From: Christensenella sp964438705
Lineage (GTDB): Bacteria > Bacillota > Clostridia > Christensenellales > Christensenellaceae
DNA length: 64,000 nt
Direction: 5' to 3'
NCBI GenBank assembly: GCA_964438705.1
Contig: CAYTKQ010000013.1
Span: forward strand, 6,958-70,957
Shown: positions 34,934-43,760 of the stretch, piece by piece
Numbering within the stretch: the first letter of the stretch is position 1
Layout: each line of letters opens with the position of its first letter
Program-made: the position numbers and the translations under genes
Notes under the pieces: generated by a model
Seen by the model: the letters and a program-made list of their open reading frames with translations, nothing else
What the model was told of the DNA's origin: nothing
Database searches by the model: none

Positions 34934-35968
34934 TCAAACTTCCTTTGCCGCCTCAAACAGCGCTTCGATGTTCTCCGGCTTCACATCGGGCATGATGGCC
35001 TCGTGGCTCGGCGAGAGCACCAGACCCGTCGGGAAAAGGCTGCGCAGCTCGCGCACCTTGCTTTTGATGTCCTCCGGGCTGCCGTTCACGAGAAGGTCCT
35101 GCGTGTCTACGCCGCCGCAAAACGCGCCCATATCGCCAAAGTCACGCTTGATGCGGTCGGGCTGCATGCCCTCCGCAAGCGCCTGAATGGGGTGCACCAC
35201 GTCAACGCCCGCCTCAAACAAATCGGGAATGATCTCGCTGATGGCGCCGCACGAATGGTAGATGACCTTGAGGCCATATTCCTTCGCCTGCGCAACGAGC
35301 CGCTTCGCGCCGGGGATGATGAAATCGCGCACCATCTGGGGCGAAAGCATGAGGCTGCGCTGGCTGCCCATGTCGTTGCCGATCAATACGGCGTGCATTC
35401 TGCCCTTTGCCGCCTTGTAAAATATTTCGTTAGCCTTTAAATAGAATTGCACGATCTTTTCATCCACCGCGCGGTAGAGATCGGGATTCGCGATCATGTT
35501 CATCATCGCGTTTTCCATGCCGAACGCCGCGCAGGTGTCCTGAAAATGCGCCGACCACGCCATACCCAAAATCGCCTTGTCTTTAGGTACATTCTGGAAC
35601 AAATTTTCGCACGCGTCAAGTGAAATATATTTTCCCGGGTCCGGCCAGTCGAATTTCTCCGCGTCAGCCGGATCTTCGCTCTTTGCAAAGCACCCTTCCT
35701 CGGTGAGGGTACGCTCGTGCGAATCCACCTCGCCGCTCTGCGCAAAATCAAACGCCGCATAGATCGCGTTCGCCACGGGCGATTCATATGGGATCTCCAC
35801 CGGATATACGTCGTCGTCGATCACTGCTTTTAAGCCCGCAACATCGCTTACTTTGAAATAATCGAACAGGATAGGCAGTGTCTTTGTATCCGGCATGCCG
35901 AGCCACGACGCGGGATGATCCACCGGCTGCTTTTCCACAGTCTTTATAAATCTTTCAATACAATTCAT
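34934..35968 (-). CDS. uroporphyrinogen decarboxylase superfamily protein, methyltransferase-like (MtaA/CmuA type)
   Basis: A 344-residue URO-D-fold TIM barrel. It is not a heme enzyme by context. Like MtaA/MtbA/CmuA methyltransferases it carries a His-x-Cys pair (YHSCG) and a later Cys (AFCGGVDTQ) that can bind zinc and activate a thiol acceptor; GNDMGSQRSLMLSP is a family landmark. AAGGAGG precedes the ATG at 35968. It is the third of three URO-D-like genes in a sugar operon. A role in removing methyl groups from methylated sugars is possible, but no corrinoid protein is encoded nearby. Confidence 0.8.
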   Translation of the reverse strand: MNCIERFIKTVEKQPVDHPASWLGMPDTKTLPILFDYFKVSDVAGLKAVIDDDVYPVEIPYESPVANAIYAAFDFAQSGEVDSHERTLTEEGCFAKSEDPADAEKFDWPDPGKYISLDACENLFQNVPKDKAILGMAWSAHFQDTCAAFGMENAMMNMIANPDLYRAVDEKIVQFYLKANEIFYKAAKGRMHAVLIGNDMGSQRSLMLSPQMVRDFIIPGAKRLVAQAKEYGLKVIYHSCGAISEIIPDLFEAGVDVVHPIQALAEGMQPDRIKRDFGDMGAFCGGVDTQDLLVNGSPEDIKSKVRELRSLFPTGLVLSPSHEAIMPDVKPENIEALFEAAKEV

Positions 35969-35978
35969 CGTTTCCTCC

Positions 35979-37280
35979 TTAGTGCGCGTAATCCTGCGCA
36001 ACGCGCATCGCGATCTTTTCCCACTCCCACAGATTCTGCGGTTTATAGTTGACAGTCGAAATATCCTTCATAATGATCTCCACGTGTCCGTCCTTCGCCG
36101 CGTCCATAAATTCTCTGAGCTGCCGCTCCGCTTCTTTCGCGTCGAACACCGCCTCCGCAAAGATCGCCGGATTCGGCTTGCGGCTCATCGCGTAATCCGC
36201 GCCGATCTCGTTCACCACTTTTTTTATGTCGCACCACGCGGAAACGGATATCTTACGCAGGTTTGGAATGCGGCGCATGATGTCCATCTTATCGTGCAGC
36301 GGCTCGCAGCAGCCATAGTAGGTAAGGCCGAAGCGCTTGAGCCAGCGCATATCGTGCTCCACCGCAAATTCCCAGTGCATTTCCGGTGATACGCTCGAGA
36401 ATATCTGCGCGTTTGCGCATCCCCACATGTTGTGCGGGTGGATGTGCGCCGCGTCGTACGGCGTGCCGGGCAAGTCGGACACGTAGCCGTATCCGCCTGA
36501 GCCGATGCGCGTGTTGTTGCAGTCAAGCGAAAGCAGGTTGAGCGCGTCGAGCTGATCGAGCTCGCTCATCCACGCGTCCACCATGCGTTCATAGGCCGCG
36601 TGCACCATCTCCGGGCGCATCACGAGATCCATCATCGCCTCAGAGATTCCCCACCACCTGATGAGGAAATCCCACGGCGTATACCAAATGTGCGTCTGTC
36701 CCACCTTTTTTACGTCGATTACGCCGTCGAACACGTCCTTCATGGCTTCGTAACGGTATTGCGTCGCCTTTTCCATGTAGGTGATCTTGGGAAGCGCGAT
36801 CTTTTCGATGTCCTCCGGCTCTTTGATCTGTATCTTAAAATGCCGCGAATAGATTTCGTTTTCCGCATCCGTGTGTGCGGTCTCCACATCCTCTAAAATG
36901 CCAAAATCTGTGCTGTGGAACACCTTCGGGCATTCGATGTAATCATTCACCACCATGTCGCCCGGCATGTGCACGCTCTGATAGATCGTGCGCCGCAGGG
37001 TTTGCTCCAATTCCCGCGCCCATTCATGCTCGCAGCGCAGGGTAAGCTCGTCGTCCACGTTCATCTCATGCCATGGTATCTCGTTGATCCACACGACCGG
37101 CCGCTTGGAATCCAGATCGTTGAGCGCGCGCCACAGCGCGGGCTTTTCTGATCGTCTGTCCCGCGCGCCGATCTCCGCGATCTGCGCACCGAGGCCCTTT
37201 AAGATGTCCTTATCACTTTGCTTTAAATGAATTTCCTCTTCCACCGGTATCGGCGTGATGTGGCTTGGGTCATGCAGCAT
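35979..37280 (-). CDS. uroporphyrinogen decarboxylase superfamily protein, long form
   Basis: A 433-residue relative of URO-D with an N-terminal extension. The barrel is divergent: instead of His-x-Cys it has YYGCCEPLHDKMDIM and, about 30 residues on, KISVSAWCDI, giving three cysteines that could form a metal site. QTHIWYTPWDFLIRWWG and DCNNTRIGSGGYGYVSDLPG are distinctive aromatic and glycine-rich stretches. GGAGGG precedes the ATG at 37280; the longer frame is unlikely. It sits 10 bases from each URO-D neighbour. Function unknown; the fold and setting suggest one-carbon or methyl transfer. Confidence 0.75.
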   Translation of the reverse strand: MLHDPSHITPIPVEEEIHLKQSDKDILKGLGAQIAEIGARDRRSEKPALWRALNDLDSKRPVVWINEIPWHEMNVDDELTLRCEHEWARELEQTLRRTIYQSVHMPGDMVVNDYIECPKVFHSTDFGILEDVETAHTDAENEIYSRHFKIQIKEPEDIEKIALPKITYMEKATQYRYEAMKDVFDGVIDVKKVGQTHIWYTPWDFLIRWWGISEAMMDLVMRPEMVHAAYERMVDAWMSELDQLDALNLLSLDCNNTRIGSGGYGYVSDLPGTPYDAAHIHPHNMWGCANAQIFSSVSPEMHWEFAVEHDMRWLKRFGLTYYGCCEPLHDKMDIMRRIPNLRKISVSAWCDIKKVVNEIGADYAMSRKPNPAIFAEAVFDAKEAERQLREFMDAAKDGHVEIIMKDISTVNYKPQNLWEWEKIAMRVAQDYAH

Positions 37281-37290
37281 AGCGCCCTCC

Positions 37291-38343
37291 TTACTTTCCT
37301 GTTCCGTAGATTTTTGCTTCGTCAAACATGGCTATGATGTTGTTCGCCGGAATCTCCGGCAGAATATAATCGTGGGACGCGGCGACGATGTAGCGTCCCT
37401 TGCTTCCCAAGATGTCGATGATGCGTCGCGTTTCGGCGCGTACCGCGTCTTCCGTGCCAAATTTCAATATCTCATTTTCATCGATCCCGCCAAAAAATAC
37501 ACAGTCTGCGCCAAACTCATTCACCAGCGCCTCCGGCTTCATGTTGTCCGCATTCACCTGAATGGGGTTGATTGCGTCCACGCCGATGTCGATGAAATCT
37601 CCGATGATCTCGTGAATGTCGCCACACGAATGGATCGCCGTGACGCACCCGTTGGCCTTTGCCTGCGCAATCAGCTTCGCAATGTAAGGCTTGTAGAATT
37701 TCCGCCACATATCCGGCGCCATCAGCAGCGCGCGCTGGGAACCAAAATCGTTCCCAATGAAATACATATCTATTTTTCCGGGGTTTTCCTGAAATGTTCT
37801 CCGGTCAAGTTCGTAGTAAAAGGAGAAGCATTTGTCGATGATCGCCTCACAAACCGCGGGGTTTACATATAGATCGACAAAAAATTCTTCCATATCCTTG
37901 AGCTCTGTGGAATCGTGAAAAAACGGTGACCAGCAGCCTCCGATCAGGCAGTGGTCCTTTGCGTCCTCCCATTCGTCCGGCGTGATCTTTACGTCATAGT
38001 CATCCGGGCTTTCATATCCGCCATAGGCTTCCGCTTCCAAAACACTTTGCACTCCCGCAAGCGGATGCGTGAGCGCCTGCCCATAATGAGCCCCGCCGCG
38101 CACGATCCCCCATTCGCACAGCCGCGTCCCGTCTTCATAGACCTCGCGGTCCGCTCCAATGTATTTGGGACGGATCGTTTTGAAGTCGAGATTGAGTTTG
38201 CCATAAAGCGCTTCGTCTTCCCCGGACACGCCAAGTGCCGTCACAATATTTTCCGTCGTTTCCTGTGCACCGCCATACCACATCGGAAACCGGTCCAAAG
38301 CTTTACGCAAAAACGGCGCGAGCGCCCTTTGCTTGTGTGTCAT
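37291..38343 (-). CDS. uroporphyrinogen decarboxylase superfamily protein, methyltransferase-like
   Basis: A 350-residue URO-D-fold protein similar in layout to the third one. It keeps the His-x-Cys pair (AIHSCGDIHEI) and the GNDFGSQRALLMAP block, but the later cysteine is replaced by Phe (VFFGGIDENE), so a three-ligand zinc site of the MtaA kind is incomplete. It is first in the operon and starts 26 bases from a palindromic operator, with AGGAGA before the ATG. The three URO-D proteins are too different to be recent duplicates and may form one complex. Confidence 0.78.
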   Translation of the reverse strand: MTHKQRALAPFLRKALDRFPMWYGGAQETTENIVTALGVSGEDEALYGKLNLDFKTIRPKYIGADREVYEDGTRLCEWGIVRGGAHYGQALTHPLAGVQSVLEAEAYGGYESPDDYDVKITPDEWEDAKDHCLIGGCWSPFFHDSTELKDMEEFFVDLYVNPAVCEAIIDKCFSFYYELDRRTFQENPGKIDMYFIGNDFGSQRALLMAPDMWRKFYKPYIAKLIAQAKANGCVTAIHSCGDIHEIIGDFIDIGVDAINPIQVNADNMKPEALVNEFGADCVFFGGIDENEILKFGTEDAVRAETRRIIDILGSKGRYIVAASHDYILPEIPANNIIAMFDEAKIYGTGK

Positions 38344-38368
38344 CTCTATTCTCCTGTATCATTCCGGT

Positions 38369-38391
38369 AACTGGTAGGACCAGTTGGTCCC
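38369..38391 (-). promoter_or_regulatory. FadR/GntR-type operator of the URO-D/fucI operon
   Basis: AACTGGTAGGACCAGTT is a 7-3-7 perfect palindrome and fits the FadR-subfamily pattern TnGTnnnACnA. A second overlapping dyad, GGACCA-gt-TGGTCC (38378-38391), extends it. It covers about +2 to +25 of the predicted transcript, where a bound repressor would block transcription. No GntR gene lies in the window. Confidence 0.7.
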
Positions 38392-38399
38392 ATGCGTTC

Positions 38400-38428
38400 A
38401 TTCTACAACACCCATTCACAAAATGCAA
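38400..38428 (-). promoter_or_regulatory. promoter of the URO-D/rhaM/fucI operon
   Basis: TTGCAT (38428-38423) and TAGAAT (38405-38400) with a 17-base spacer on the minus strand; the predicted start abuts the palindromic operator. Confidence 0.65.
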
Positions 38429-38472
38429 TCCATTTTTGCGCGATATTCAAGCATTGCATCCGCTTGTGAAGA

Positions 38473-38494
38473 GAGGGGGGATCTCTCCCCCCTC
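38473..38494 (-). other. GC-rich hairpin between the binding-protein gene and the URO-D operon
   Basis: GAGGGGGGA / TCCCCCCTC with a 4-base loop, 33 bases past the stop of the solute-binding protein gene. There is no T-run, so it may be a weak terminator or a 3' stabilising hairpin, common after binding-protein genes. Confidence 0.55.
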
Positions 38495-38526
38495 AAACTT
38501 CAGCAAACATCAGTAATGAGTATTTT

Positions 38527-39786
38527 TTACCACTGCGTCGGATAGAATTCGTCCACGTTATCCTTCGTGATCATATCCGTGGTGAGATAGCCGACGGGCA
38601 GCACTTCTTCACCGTTGAACCACGCGGCGATCGTGCGCGCGGAAAGGCCGGCATCGCCTTCTGCGGACTGATAGTTGACCGCAAGGAGGTCTCCGCTCTT
38701 TACGAGGTCCTGACCGGTCTTGGAGTTTCCTGCAGCAACGACCTTGATGTCTGTGCGGCCGGATTCCTTGATCGCGTCGATCGCGCCCGTTGCCTGCGGC
38801 GCGTCGTCCGCGAGGAAGATCGCTTTGAGATCATCGCCGAAACGGGTGATCCAGTCTGCAACGACCTGTTTCACCTTTGCGGCTTCAAAACCGGGCGACT
38901 GAATGTCAAGCTGCTTGATGTCCGGATATTTTTCCTTCAGCTGCGTGATCGGTCCATAGGTACGCGCATAGTAGGGCGAGGTTCCAACGTTGTGCGTGAT
39001 ATACGCGACGCCGCCTTGTCCGCCCATCGCTTCGCCGAGCGTATCGGCGAGATCTCTCATCTGTGCCCAATCGTCGGGGCCTGTCCACGCGATCATGTAG
39101 GGCATTGCATCGGATGTGGGCAGCGTGTTGGTGCCAAATGCCGGGATGCCTGCCTGCGTGATCTTGCGGAACTGCTGTGTCGCGTTCTCAGCCGAAAGCG
39201 GAATGAGCGCGATTGCGTCGGGCTTCGCATTGATCGCCTGATCGATCATCTGATCCTGAATCGCCGGATCCCAGTTCGGGGAAAGGATTTCCACTTCCAT
39301 GCCAAGCGCTTCGGCAGCCTGATTCCAGCCCTTCATGTAGGCGTTCGTCCATGCGTGGTCGCCGTGTACGATGACGATGACCTTTTTTCCCTTTGCGCCG
39401 TCAGCGGGCGATTTCGGCAGCTGATCGGACTTTGCGCCCGCGTCCCAGCCGACAAATTCCTGATCATAGTAGTGACCGGATTCGTCTTCTGCAAGCGCCG
39501 CCGGATCGGACGGCCGTTCCGGGAACGTCTTTTCGATCGGATCGGGCATCAGCAGCTTGTTGTCCGTGCTCATCTGCTCGGCGACTGCCTTTGTCCACAG
39601 GTCCTTGGATACCGTGAGGTTGTCTCCCTCTGCCGGAGCATCAGCCGACGCGCTTGGTTCCCCCGAAGCTTCCGTGGAAGGGGACGCCTCCTGAGAAGCC
39701 GACGGGGCCTCTGCCGCAGGCGCACATGCCGCGAACAGCACACACGCCATTACCACTGTGAGCACAATAGCAATAATTTTTTTCAT
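38527..39786 (-). CDS. sugar ABC transporter substrate-binding lipoprotein
   Basis: A 419-residue binding protein of the ribose/xylose (Peripla_BP_4) type. The signal peptide ends with lipobox FAAC, and a Ser/Ala/Pro/Glu-rich linker of about 35 residues tethers it to the membrane. The ligand domain starts near 135 (KKVIVIVHGDHAWTNAYMKG) and contains the usual MIDQAINAKPDAIALIPLS segment. The unusually long (about 80-residue) segment between linker and ligand domain is not explained. It is the last gene of the ATPase-permease-permease-binding protein operon and lies upstream of the fucose-isomerase operon, so a fucose-like sugar is the likely ligand. Confidence 0.92.
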   Translation of the reverse strand: MKKIIAIVLTVVMACVLFAACAPAAEAPSASQEASPSTEASGEPSASADAPAEGDNLTVSKDLWTKAVAEQMSTDNKLLMPDPIEKTFPERPSDPAALAEDESGHYYDQEFVGWDAGAKSDQLPKSPADGAKGKKVIVIVHGDHAWTNAYMKGWNQAAEALGMEVEILSPNWDPAIQDQMIDQAINAKPDAIALIPLSAENATQQFRKITQAGIPAFGTNTLPTSDAMPYMIAWTGPDDWAQMRDLADTLGEAMGGQGGVAYITHNVGTSPYYARTYGPITQLKEKYPDIKQLDIQSPGFEAAKVKQVVADWITRFGDDLKAIFLADDAPQATGAIDAIKESGRTDIKVVAAGNSKTGQDLVKSGDLLAVNYQSAEGDAGLSARTIAAWFNGEEVLPVGYLTTDMITKDNVDEFYPTQW

Positions 39787-39834
39787 GTTTTTCCTCCTGA
39801 TTTTTTATTTTACGCCGGATTTTCCGGTAGTAAA

Positions 39835-40875
39835 CTATAGCTTGGTCCTGCCCGTTTCCTTGCGATACTGGATCAGCAGGTTGGGGCGTAATCCGATGGT
39901 CTTTTGCTTGTTGTATTTGCTCAGCGTCTCATAGATGACGCAGAACGCGAGCACGATTCCCGTGAACATGATCTGCATTTCGAACTTGCCCACCGTGCTC
40001 GTCACCACCGAGAGCATTGCCATGATGGCGATGATCGAGATAAACGTATTGACTACGTTGCCCTTGCCGCCGTTGATGTCCGTACCGCCGATGATGGTCG
40101 CCGTCAGCGCCACCATGAGCGGCGCGATGCCCTTTTCACCGAGCGTGGGCGTCGCGGTACCCATATAGGCCCCGAACAGCGCGCCGCCGAATGCGCACAC
40201 GATACCCGAAAGCATGAACACGATGATGGTGTTGCGATCCGATTTGATACCCGCGAGCCACGCAGTCTCAAGATTGCCGCCCATCAGATATACGCTCCTG
40301 CCAAACCGTGTTTTGGAAAGCACGATCGCAAAAATCACGACCGCCGCCAGCGTGATAAGAAACACGGTGGAGATGGGCAGAACATCCATGCTCGCGTTGA
40401 GCGCGTCCGTCAAGGCGTAATCGCCTTTGACGCTGATTTCCGCACCGTTGCAGTAAATGTACATCAAGCCTTTCAGCACAAACTGCGTGCCCAGCGTGGC
40501 GATGAACGAATGGATCTTTGCCTTGGCAACCAGAATGCCGTTGAAGATACCCGTGAGCGCGCCCACGCCGGCCGCAATCAGAAACGCAAGGAACCACGGC
40601 AGACCCGAGAGGGTGAACATGCCCATTGCGATGATCGCTCCCATATTCGCCATATAGCCGACGGACAGATCCATGTGACCCGCGATCATACACAGCGTGA
40701 ACCCGAGACCGATGAAGGTGTAGAGCGTCGCGCTGTTGAAGATCGACGTGAAATTATATACTGTATAAAAGTTTTTTGCGAAAAGGCCCGCAATGAGCAC
40801 CACCGCCAGAAAGATGTAGGCACGATAATCGTTGATGAGCCCCGCATTGATTTTGACTTTTCCCGCTTTTTCCAT
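39835..40875 (-). CDS. sugar ABC transporter permease (RbsC type), second subunit
   Basis: A 346-residue permease with eight to ten helices. The family segments AGHMDLSVGYMANMGA and GGTDINGGKGNVVNTFIS (the cytoplasmic loop contacting the ATPase) are present. Its ATG shares one base with the stop of the first permease gene, and GGGAGGG lies just upstream. With its partner it forms a heterodimeric channel, whereas many RbsC systems use one permease; two distinct subunits are known in autoinducer-2 and some pentose importers. Confidence 0.93.
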   Translation of the reverse strand: MEKAGKVKINAGLINDYRAYIFLAVVLIAGLFAKNFYTVYNFTSIFNSATLYTFIGLGFTLCMIAGHMDLSVGYMANMGAIIAMGMFTLSGLPWFLAFLIAAGVGALTGIFNGILVAKAKIHSFIATLGTQFVLKGLMYIYCNGAEISVKGDYALTDALNASMDVLPISTVFLITLAAVVIFAIVLSKTRFGRSVYLMGGNLETAWLAGIKSDRNTIIVFMLSGIVCAFGGALFGAYMGTATPTLGEKGIAPLMVALTATIIGGTDINGGKGNVVNTFISIIAIMAMLSVVTSTVGKFEMQIMFTGIVLAFCVIYETLSKYNKQKTIGLRPNLLIQYRKETGRTKL

Positions 40876-41918
40876 TATGCCCTCCCCAGCTTTCTTTCAG
40901 AATTGGTGTTCAGCCACACCACGAACAGGAACACAAGCCCCGTCACAAGATATTGCTGGAATGTCCCGATGCCGATGAGCGTCATGATGTTGTTGAGCAT
41001 GCCCACCACGAGCACGCCGCCGAATACGCCGACGATGTTTCCCTTGCCGCCCGAGAGCATCATGCCGCCCAAGAGCACGGCCGTCAGGCATGAGAAGTCG
41101 TAGCCTTCGCCGTTTGAATACGCGCCTGTCTTATTGAGGGAGGCAAAGAAGATGCCCGTGATCGCCGCACAGAACGAGCAGAACACATAGGCCCAGATGA
41201 TCGTCCTTGAGCAGTTGATGCCGGACAGCTTTGCGACCTCGTAATTGGAGCCGACAATTTTTAATTTGTTGCCGAATTTCGTGCGCGTCATCAGAAAGTA
41301 GGAGATGATGAACAGTACGATCATCACCACCACCATCAGCGGCAGTGCGCCGTTGAAAAAGTAGGTGCGCGCCAGTGAGTTGAACTGCTCCGCCGCCGCA
41401 AGCGCCGCTTCGTTGCCTCCTGCGACCGTATCCGGATAGATCTGCGATCCGCCCCATGCCACGCGGGCGATGCCCGACAGCACGAGGTTGAAAGCAAGCG
41501 TCCAGATGATGGGGTTTGCGCGATATTTTCCGATGAGGATACCATTTACAACGCCCACCAGCGTACCCGTCGCGATGCCCCCCACAAGGCTTACCACGAT
41601 GCCGAACGGAATGAGCTGGATCGCCATCATGCCCGAAAGAGCGATGGTCATGGGCAGCGACATGTCGTTGAAATTCGCAGAATATACAATGAATGCGAGG
41701 CCCGCGCACGCGATGCCCGTCATTGCGACCGCGCTCAGAATCGAGCGTATGTTGTCGACGGACAGATAATCCCCCTGCTTGATGATGAGGCCGACCACCA
41801 GAAGGATCGCGACCACGATGTAAATTCCCAGTTTGTTGACGATGATGCTTCCCTTGCTGATGTCCGTTCTGCGGCCATCCTGCTTGACGGAAGCAACATT
41901 CTCCGTTTTATTTGTCAT
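40875..41918 (-). CDS. sugar ABC transporter permease (RbsC type), first subunit
   Basis: A 347-residue permease with about ten hydrophobic helices after a basic 25-residue cytoplasmic start. The late loop GGMMLSGGKGNIVGVFGG matches the ATPase-coupling segment of the family. The second-helix region FNDMSLPMTIALSG replaces the more usual DLSVG. It overlaps the ATPase stop by 4 bases (ATGA) and the second permease start by one base, so subunit ratios are set by coupled translation. Confidence 0.93.
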   Translation of the reverse strand: MTNKTENVASVKQDGRRTDISKGSIIVNKLGIYIVVAILLVVGLIIKQGDYLSVDNIRSILSAVAMTGIACAGLAFIVYSANFNDMSLPMTIALSGMMAIQLIPFGIVVSLVGGIATGTLVGVVNGILIGKYRANPIIWTLAFNLVLSGIARVAWGGSQIYPDTVAGGNEAALAAAEQFNSLARTYFFNGALPLMVVVMIVLFIISYFLMTRTKFGNKLKIVGSNYEVAKLSGINCSRTIIWAYVFCSFCAAITGIFFASLNKTGAYSNGEGYDFSCLTAVLLGGMMLSGGKGNIVGVFGGVLVVGMLNNIMTLIGIGTFQQYLVTGLVFLFVVWLNTNSERKLGRA

Positions 41919-43438
41919 GATATGTGTTCTCCCTCCCCGTTTGCGGCGACAAGCAGCGAATGCTCTGTGATTTCCTGCTTGCTGATCTCGCCGATGATGC
42001 GTCCTTCGCGCAGAATGATCGCGCGGTCGGAAAGCCCCACCACCTCGGGCAGATCGCTCGACAGCAGAATGACTGCATTGCCGCGCGCCGCGTAATCGAG
42101 CACCGCCTGATGGATGATTTGCTTCGCGCCGATATCCACGCCGCGCGTGGGTTCATCGAGGATCAGTACGGAAACATCCGTTGCAAGCCATTTCGCCATC
42201 AGCACCTTCTGCTGATTTCCGCCCGACAGATTGTTGACGATGCGCCCCGGCTCAGGCGGATAGATGGAAAGCTCGTCGATCTTCGCGTCCACGCAGCCGC
42301 TGTGCTTGTTGGGATGATAGAACGGTCCGTTTTCGAGATCGTCGATGATCGTCGATAGTATGTTGTCCGTGATGCTCTGCGTGAGCGCAAGCCCCGCCAC
42401 CTTCCGGTCCTCCGTCAGATAGCCGATACCCGCCTCGATGGCTTCGGACATGGATTTGAAATGCTGTTCCTTGCCGCACATCGTGATGGTGCCCATATCG
42501 ATTGGGTCCACGCCCACGAGCGCGCGGCCGATCTCGCTCCTGCCCGACCCCGCAAGGCCCACGATGGCAAGCACTTCGCCTTTGTGCAGGTTGAAGTCCA
42601 CATGATGGAAAAATCCCCAGCGCGTGAGGTCCTTGACATTCAGCATTTCTTCGCCGATCGTCGCAGAACGGGTCGCGTAGAAATCTTTGACGGATTTGCC
42701 GACCATCATTTCGATAAGATGATCTGTATTTGTATCTTCCACTGAAAATGTGCCGACCTTTTTGCCGTCGCGCATGACGGTGATGTTGTCCGCCACTTCA
42801 AAAATTTCCTGCAAATGATGGGAAATATAAATGATTGCAAGCCCCTGCTGCTTTAAGGATGCGATGATCTTGAACAGCCGCTGCACCTCCTCGCTCGAAA
42901 GAGCGGAGGTGGGCTCGTCCATGACGATGATGGACGGATTTGTGCCCAGCACCTTTGCGATCTCGACCAACTGCGCCTCGCACTGGCTGATTTCGGATAT
43001 TTCCTTTGTCGGGTCGATATAGTCGAGCCCCACACGTGCAAGAAGCTCCTTTGTCTGCCGGATCGCTTCCTTTTTGTCCACAAACAATCCGCTCTTCGGG
43101 AGCCGCCCCGCGAGCATGTTTTCGTAAATCGAGATGCACCGTGCAAGGCTCAGTTCCTGATAGATCATTCCCACACCGTGTTCCTTTGCCATCGCGGGCG
43201 TGTGCAGCGCGCACACGCTGCCGTTGATGAGGATATCTCCGGTGTAGTCGTTAAAAAGCCCTGCCAGCACCTTCATCAGCGTCGATTTTCCCGCGCCGTT
43301 CTCCCCGACGAGCGCGTGCACTTCGCCCGGCTTCACGGTAAAGGTGACCCCGTCTACCGCGAGCGTGCCCGGAAAACGTTTGGTAACGTCTCTCATTTCC
43401 AGTGCATAAGCCGCTTGTGTGTTTGGCATTTCACTCAT
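41915..43438 (-). CDS. sugar ABC transporter ATPase (RbsA/MglA type)
   Basis: A 507-residue ATPase with two ABC domains. The first has GENGAGKSTLMK, the signature region EISQCEAQLVEIAKV and DEPTSALSSEE. The second has a degenerate Walker A (GLAGSGRSE), NLSGGNQQKV and DEPTRGVD. It is the first gene of the transporter operon. The ATG at 43438 follows GAGAGG; an ATG nine bases later is also possible. About 180 bases of leader separate it from a predicted promoter in the shared regulatory region with the two-component system. Confidence 0.94.
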   Translation of the reverse strand: MSEMPNTQAAYALEMRDVTKRFPGTLAVDGVTFTVKPGEVHALVGENGAGKSTLMKVLAGLFNDYTGDILINGSVCALHTPAMAKEHGVGMIYQELSLARCISIYENMLAGRLPKSGLFVDKKEAIRQTKELLARVGLDYIDPTKEISEISQCEAQLVEIAKVLGTNPSIIVMDEPTSALSSEEVQRLFKIIASLKQQGLAIIYISHHLQEIFEVADNITVMRDGKKVGTFSVEDTNTDHLIEMMVGKSVKDFYATRSATIGEEMLNVKDLTRWGFFHHVDFNLHKGEVLAIVGLAGSGRSEIGRALVGVDPIDMGTITMCGKEQHFKSMSEAIEAGIGYLTEDRKVAGLALTQSITDNILSTIIDDLENGPFYHPNKHSGCVDAKIDELSIYPPEPGRIVNNLSGGNQQKVLMAKWLATDVSVLILDEPTRGVDIGAKQIIHQAVLDYAARGNAVILLSSDLPEVVGLSDRAIILREGRIIGEISKQEITEHSLLVAANGEGEHIS

Positions 43439-43528
43439 GCTAAAACTACCTCTCTTCTTCTCCTTATTATGGTCAACCGCGCCCGCGTCTTACGCAGGGC
43501 AACGCTTTTTACACCGCATCATTCCCGC

Positions 43529-43547
43529 GCTGTTTTACAAAAACAGC
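43529..43547. promoter_or_regulatory. perfect inverted repeat in the ABC operon leader
   Basis: GCTGTTTT-aca-AAAACAGC, an 8-3-8 palindrome about 90 bases before the ATPase start. It could be a repressor site or an RNA hairpin in the leader; no T-run follows, so it is not a terminator. Confidence 0.4.
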
Positions 43548-43621
43548 ATCTTGATCACAATGGGTTTTTTTGATGGAACAGAATTGTTTTATCTTTTGGA
43601 ATATTTTCTTTTGTGGTTGCC

Positions 43622-43627
43622 ATTATA
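43622..43627 (-). promoter_or_regulatory. -10 element of the sugar ABC operon
   Basis: A perfect TATAAT on the minus strand (43627-43622). The matching -35 (TTTGTT, 43650-43645) is poor, suggesting dependence on an activator such as the adjacent AraC-type response regulator. Confidence 0.5.
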
Positions 43628-43670
43628 GAGGATTTTTATTCAAAAACAAATGGATTATTTTTAGGAAAAC

Positions 43671-43686
43671 GTGTAAAAATTTGCAC
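43671..43686. promoter_or_regulatory. imperfect palindrome between the divergent promoters
   Basis: GTGTAAAAATTTGCAC, with arms matching in six of seven positions, lies about 45 bases upstream of the ABC operon -10, a typical activator position. It partly resembles a catabolite cre site but lacks the central CG. Confidence 0.35.
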
Positions 43687-43732
43687 AGTTTTTGCCGCGC
43701 ACAGTGTTTTTCCGCATTCCGCTTTACTTTTT

Positions 43733-43760
43733 TTGGCGATGCGGATATCCTATATATAAT
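43733..43760 (+). promoter_or_regulatory. promoter of the two-component system
   Basis: TTGGCG (43733-43738) and a perfect TATAAT (43755-43760), spacer 16 bases, about 58 bases before the GTG start. Confidence 0.6.

Noticed and set aside
34934..38343. Heme-biosynthetic hemE genes
   Set aside because: Sequences match methyltransferase-like URO-D subfamilies, there are three copies in a sugar operon, and no heme genes are nearby.
38473..38494. Hairpin as an intrinsic terminator
   Set aside because: No T-run follows on the minus strand, so it is listed only as a hairpin.
43671..43686. Catabolite (CcpA) cre site
   Set aside because: The palindrome lacks the central CG and differs in several consensus positions.
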